This document shows positions 15,166 to 17,716 of a DNA stretch of 17,716 nt, piece after piece. The notes beneath the pieces were generated by a model. The model saw only the letters and a program-made list of their open reading frames with translations. It made no database searches and was not told the origin of the DNA. The translations under genes and the position numbers were made by a program. The DNA is from XBB1006 sp051877515 (GTDB lineage: Bacteria; Bacillota; Clostridia; Lachnospirales; Lachnospiraceae): NCBI GenBank assembly GCA_051877515.1, contig JBJEIY010000003.1, positions 1-17,716 on the forward strand, given 5' to 3'. Within the stretch, counting starts at the first letter, position 1. Each line of letters starts with the position of its first letter.

Positions 15166-15522
15166 CTAGATCCTCTGAAGTTTTTCTTCCCAGTCCGCTT
15201 CTTTAAATCCCACGAGTACGAAATCATCACCGATCACCATTGGTCTTTTTACCAGCATTCCATCTGAAGCAAGAAGTTCATACTGCTCCTCTTCGCTCAT
15301 CCCGGGGAGCTTGTCCTTCAGCTTCATATCCTTATAAAGAAGACCGCTGGTATTAAAAAACTTCTTCAGTGGAAGTCCGCTTATCTCATGCCATCTTTTA
15401 AGTTCTTCCACCGTAGGATTCTGTTCCTTGATTGGTCTTTCTGTATAATCAATGTTGTTGGCATCCAGCCATTTCTTAGCCTTCTGGCAGGTAGTGCATT
15501 TTGCATAACATAAAAATTCCAT
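15166..15522 (-). CDS. ArsC/Spx-family thioredoxin-fold protein (arsenate reductase-like)
   Basis: The 118-residue protein matches the ArsC/Spx/YffB superfamily over its full length: KCTTCQKAKKWLD at 8-20 with Cys9 and Cys12 as a CXXC pair, YTERPIKEQNPTVEEL, SGLPLKKFFNTSGLLYK, the family signature SDGMLVKRPM near 86-95 and the closing VLVGFKEADWEEKL. The N-terminal CXXC recalls Spx, but the body is closer to the arsenate-reductase-like proteins common in Clostridia, whose true substrate is unknown. No ars genes are nearby, so arsenic resistance is unlikely. ATG at 15522 has AAAGGA about 8 nt upstream. It lies 41 bp after the Fic gene and 25 bp before the small Nif11-like gene. With the flavoprotein this looks like a small redox operon. 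Confidence 0.93.
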   Translation of the reverse strand: MEFLCYAKCTTCQKAKKWLDANNIDYTERPIKEQNPTVEELKRWHEISGLPLKKFFNTSGLLYKDMKLKDKLPGMSEEEQYELLASDGMLVKRPMVIGDDFVLVGFKEADWEEKLQRI

Positions 15523-15563
15523 TTGTTTTTCCTTTCCTTCTTCAAAATTTTCTATTCTGAAAC

Positions 15564-16454
15564 CTAAATATTGATTCTAAAATAAGCAAGATATGTTTTA
15601 TATCTATCCTGTGCCGTCAGACAGGTATCCCTCAGAAATCCCTTTTCTTGATCCCATTCTTTTAGTCCACGGTAATAAAACAGCTTTAAATTATCCTCAA
15701 TGATAAATGGTACGATATTATTTTTCAGACACTCTTTAAAAAGGATCAGCCTTCCAACGCGTCCGTTTCCGTCTTGGAACGGATGGATTTTCTCAAACTT
15801 CACATGAAAGTCCAAAATATCCTCCAATGTCTTTTCCTCTTTGGAATTATATTGAACCAACAGGGTCTTCATTTCATGAGCAACATTTTCCGGCAAAACC
15901 GTTTTCATACCGCCGACTTCATTCGGCAGTTTCTTGTAGTCGCCCACAGCGAACCTGTCTTTTCTGGAATCACTGGTGCCATTTTTCAAAATCATATGAA
16001 GTTCCTTGATAAACCGTTCCGATAGCGTAGCCCCGGCATTCTCAATAACCATATCAATGCAGCGAAAATGGTTTGCCGTCTCGATCACATCATCCACATT
16101 CAGGATTTCATTTTCCACACCAATCGTATTGGTCTCAAAAATGTATCTGGTTTGGTCATGGGTTAACCGGCTTCCTTCCATATGATTTGAGTTGTAGGTC
16201 AATTCAATCTGGGTTTTATGATAAATTCCACCGGCTCTCCTGTTTTTCTTTTCCTCCCGCAAAACCCCCAGTAAAGTATCCGGCTGTTCCTTTCGTTTGT
16301 TGGAGCGCTCCGGTTTTTCCGCATTATCCGGGATATTCCATGTCTTTCCGGCAAGAACGGCACCCGGCACCCGGCCCAGAGCACAGTAGTTTCGCACACT
16401 TCGTTCTGAAATTTTCCACTTTTTTGCCGTTTCACTTACTGAAAGATATTGCAT
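15564..16454 (-). CDS. Fic/DOC family protein with N-terminal helix-turn-helix, class II
   Basis: Fic enzymes transfer AMP from ATP to hydroxyl groups of target proteins. The 296-residue product has an N-terminal MerR/excisionase-like HTH (about 1-45, LSVSETAKKWKISERSVRNY), a basic linker (46-75) and a Fic domain (80-290). The active-site motif HPFQDGNGRVGR is complete at 224-235. The inhibitory motif (S/T)XXXE(G/N) is present before it as SNHMEG at 89-94, which marks class II autoinhibited Fic proteins. The flap region has VGDYKKLPNEVGG near 170-182. ATG at 16454 has GGAGGAG about 5 nt upstream; a frame start 17 codons earlier is ignored. The promoter lies inside a large inverted repeat, so the HTH may repress its own gene. 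The target of AMPylation is unknown. No antitoxin-like small gene precedes it. Confidence 0.93.
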   Translation of the reverse strand: MQYLSVSETAKKWKISERSVRNYCALGRVPGAVLAGKTWNIPDNAEKPERSNKRKEQPDTLLGVLREEKKNRRAGGIYHKTQIELTYNSNHMEGSRLTHDQTRYIFETNTIGVENEILNVDDVIETANHFRCIDMVIENAGATLSERFIKELHMILKNGTSDSRKDRFAVGDYKKLPNEVGGMKTVLPENVAHEMKTLLVQYNSKEEKTLEDILDFHVKFEKIHPFQDGNGRVGRLILFKECLKNNIVPFIIEDNLKLFYYRGLKEWDQEKGFLRDTCLTAQDRYKTYLAYFRINI

Positions 16455-16505
16455 TCGATCTCCTCCGCCAGTTGTTTGGCGCTTTTTCTGTATATAGTAT
16501 ATCAC

Positions 16506-16534
16506 ATTATCGGCAAAAAATAAACGTTTTTCAA
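16506..16534 (-). promoter_or_regulatory. Sigma-A promoter of the Fic gene
   Basis: Minus strand TTGAAA (16534-16529), a 17-bp spacer, GATAAT (16511-16506). Start near 16499, leader about 45 nt. A small inverted repeat CGCCA/TGGCG (16466-16470, 16477-16481) lies in the leader just before the GGAGGAG ribosome binding site. Confidence 0.6.
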
Positions 16535-16557
16535 TTTTCTTTTTTTATTTTTTGCCG
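16511..16557. promoter_or_regulatory. Perfect 14-bp inverted repeat around the Fic promoter, candidate operator
   Basis: CGGCAAAAAATAAA (16511-16524) and TTTATTTTTTGCCG (16544-16557) are perfect inverted copies separated by 19 bp, with centres 33 bp apart (about three turns). The first arm fills the spacer next to the -10; the second lies just upstream of the -35. A dimer of dimers bound here would block the promoter. The likely ligand is the HTH domain of the Fic protein itself. A terminator is unlikely because no plus-strand gene ends here. Confidence 0.55.
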
Positions 16558-16860
16558 GTATTATTCGCTCGAAATAAGGGCAATTTGGTTTTATAATCAG
16601 CACATCAATTGTTTATTCTAATTCCGATCCCGAGTCGAAACTTCTTGTTTTTCCACTATTTCCGTGCTACAATCTTTTCAAAGCATATATCTTCGTACTG
16701 ATTTTATCTTTAAGTTACGATTCTTTTGGCACTTCGTATGGTGCTGTCTTTTATTCAGATATTCAGGAACAGTCTATGCTTTTATCCCAATCATTTTTTA
16801 CAAAAGCAGGCGGTTCCGGTGTGGTTTCCTCCTGCCATTACAAAAGAAGGAGGACATCAT
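16558..16860. other. 303-bp gene-free divergent region between Fic and Rpn
   Basis: Apart from the plus-strand promoter listed separately, I see no structured RNA, riboswitch or convincing small gene. TTACAAAAG is repeated at 16799-16807 and 16841-16849. An imperfect hairpin GCAGGCGG/CCTCCTGC lies between these copies and precedes the Rpn ribosome binding site. The leader of about 180 nt is longer than others in this window but has no evident purpose. Confidence 0.5.
16645..16673 (+). promoter_or_regulatory. Extended -10 promoter of the Rpn-family gene
   Basis: TTGTTT (16645-16650), a 17-bp spacer, TACAAT (16668-16673), preceded by TGC, which gives an extended -10 (TGCTACAAT). Start near 16680. 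Confidence 0.55.
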
Positions 16861-17716
16861 ATGGATGATCAAACTCACATTGTAAAACAGTACAAGGATA
16901 CTGTGTTTCGATTACTTTTCAAGGAAAAAGACAAACTGCTGGAGTTGTATAATGCAGTGAACAACTCCCAACATTCGGATCCGGAAGAGCTTGAGGTGGT
17001 GACACTGGAAAATGCCGTTTACATGAGCATGAAAAACGACGTTTCCTGTCTGCTGGATATGAGGATCCAGTTATACGAACAGCAGTCCACCGTCAATCCC
17101 AACATGCCACTGCGGGATCTGATGTATGTCTGCGCCCAGTTTGAAAAGCTGATCGTTGATGAAAACCTTTATTCCCGGAAACTTGTTAAACTACCCACTC
17201 CCCGGTTCATCGTGTTCTACAACGGAACAGAGAAGCAACCGGAACGGGTGGAGTTATATCTGTCGGATTCTTTCGAGATCCCGGAAAAAGATCCGTCCCT
17301 GGAACTGCGGGTAACGCAGTTTAACATCAATCCGGGCTATAACACGGAATTATTGGCGCACTGTCCCACCCTGTTCCAGTACATGCAGTATGTGGACCTG
17401 ATACGGCAATACCGTAAGACGTACCCTCTGAATGTGTCGGTTCAGATGGCGGTGGAGTACTGTATTGAGCAGGGAATCTTAAGGGACTTTTTGCTGGCAA
17501 ACAAAGCGGAGGTAATGAGAATGAGTATCTTTGAGTATGATGAAGAATTGCATGAGAAGTTTGTCAGGGAAGAAGGATATGAAGATGGTTTTTCCGCCGG
17601 TCATTCGCAGGGAATTTCTCAGGGAATATCGCAGGGAATTTCTCAGGGAATCGAGGCCATGATCTTAGATAATCTGGAAGAAAACGTTCCTGCGGAAAGG
17701 ATCCTTGAGAAAATCC
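16861..17716 (+). CDS. Rpn-family recombination-promoting nuclease / PD-(D/E)XK putative transposase, 3' end beyond window
   Basis: The open frame starts at ATG 16861 with AAGGAGG 7 nt upstream and runs 285 codons to the window edge without a stop. The start MDDQTHIVKQYKDTVFRLLF and the block NDVSCLLDMRIQLYEQQSTV (59-78), then NPNMPLRDLMYV, are typical of the Clostridia Rpn group. The putative metal-binding and catalytic residues are Asp60 or Asp66 and the Glu73-X-Gln75 pair of a PD-(D/E)XK core. RFIVFYNGTE (about 115-124) is the next conserved strand, followed by helices and a repeat QGISQGISQGISQGIE near 250-265. Rpn proteins of E. coli promote RecA-independent recombination and cleave DNA; many copies per genome are usual in Lachnospiraceae. 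No terminal inverted repeats of a transposon are visible on this side. Confidence 0.9.
   Translation, partial: MDDQTHIVKQYKDTVFRLLFKEKDKLLELYNAVNNSQHSDPEELEVVTLENAVYMSMKNDVSCLLDMRIQLYEQQSTVNPNMPLRDLMYVCAQFEKLIVDENLYSRKLVKLPTPRFIVFYNGTEKQPERVELYLSDSFEIPEKDPSLELRVTQFNINPGYNTELLAHCPTLFQYMQYVDLIRQYRKTYPLNVSVQMAVEYCIEQGILRDFLLANKAEVMRMSIFEYDEELHEKFVREEGYEDGFSAGHSQGISQGISQGISQGIEAMILDNLEENVPAERILEKI
17605..17652 (+). repeat. 12-bp tandem repeat x4 inside the Rpn gene
   Basis: Units TCGCAGGGAATT, TCTCAGGGAATA, TCGCAGGGAATT and TCTCAGGGAATC follow head to tail, so a 24-bp double unit is repeated with one change (final A versus C). In frame they code for SQGI four times. Changes in copy number would alter linker length without shifting the frame. 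Confidence 0.9.

Noticed and set aside
16807..16837. Imperfect hairpin GCAGGCGG / CCTCCTGC before the Rpn gene
   Set aside because: It has a mismatch and a long loop, with no U-run; not convincing as a terminator or attenuator.
16664..16885. 73-codon plus-strand frame before the Rpn gene
   Set aside because: Its GTG start overlaps the promoter -10, no ribosome binding site precedes it, and it overlaps the Rpn start in another frame.
1..17716. CRISPR array, insertion sequence, prophage or integrative element
   Set aside because: No regularly spaced repeats, transposase with terminal repeats, integrase or phage structural genes were found; the tRNA at the left edge has no visible attachment-site duplication in the window.

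Overview
The window looks like part of a chromosome from a low-to-moderate GC, Gram-positive, anaerobic Clostridia, most likely Lachnospiraceae. This is inferred from protein style rather than from any marker gene: a clostripain-family protease with a lysine-rich Ig-like tail, a papain-like exported protease with a copper-amine-oxidase-like N-domain, paired YitT proteins, a DUF1700/HAAS protein, an Rpn-type PD-(D/E)XK protein and AGGAGG-type ribosome binding sites throughout. The chemotaxis receptor suggests motility. A possible forespore-type promoter hints at sporulation.

Left part (1-4780), all on the minus strand. A cut tRNA-Pro(UGG) has its own consensus promoter. Next to it is a tight operon that reads THUMP RNA methyltransferase -> exported papain-like protease -> N-acetylmuramoyl-L-alanine amidase -> rdgB. 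The gaps between these genes are 1 to 6 bp, and one consensus promoter lies just upstream of the methyltransferase.

Middle-left (4780-8342). A 56-residue Asn/Ser/Lys-rich protein sits in a frame that a longest-ORF reading would miss. Beside it, on the plus strand, is an apparently undescribed structured small RNA of about 150 nt with C-rich hairpin loops and an intrinsic terminator. Then comes a minus-strand pair: a HAAS/DUF1700 membrane protein followed by a 761-residue protein whose N-terminus resembles a cyclic-nucleotide-binding domain and whose remaining ~680 residues I do not recognise.

Middle (8343-13389). A YitT/DUF2179 membrane protein is on the plus strand. It converges on a minus-strand pair made of a six-helix methyl-accepting chemotaxis protein and an exported clostripain-type (C11) protease. 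The MCP leader holds a 9-bp direct repeat at 21-bp spacing, several -10-like boxes and a GC-rich palindrome that may be a dispersed repeat.

Right part (13340-17716). A minus-strand gene run reads HTH-Fic -> ArsC/Spx-like thioredoxin-fold protein -> 96-residue Nif11-like small protein -> flavoprotein with a CX2CX2CX7C motif -> second YitT protein, and ends at a clear terminator. The Fic promoter is embedded in a perfect 14-bp inverted repeat. Divergent from Fic is an Rpn-family nuclease/transposase gene, open at the right edge, with a 12-bp in-frame tandem repeat. Most genes are ordinary. The small RNA, the hidden small protein, the orphan pseudo-CNB protein and the Fic operator are the places most worth a second look.
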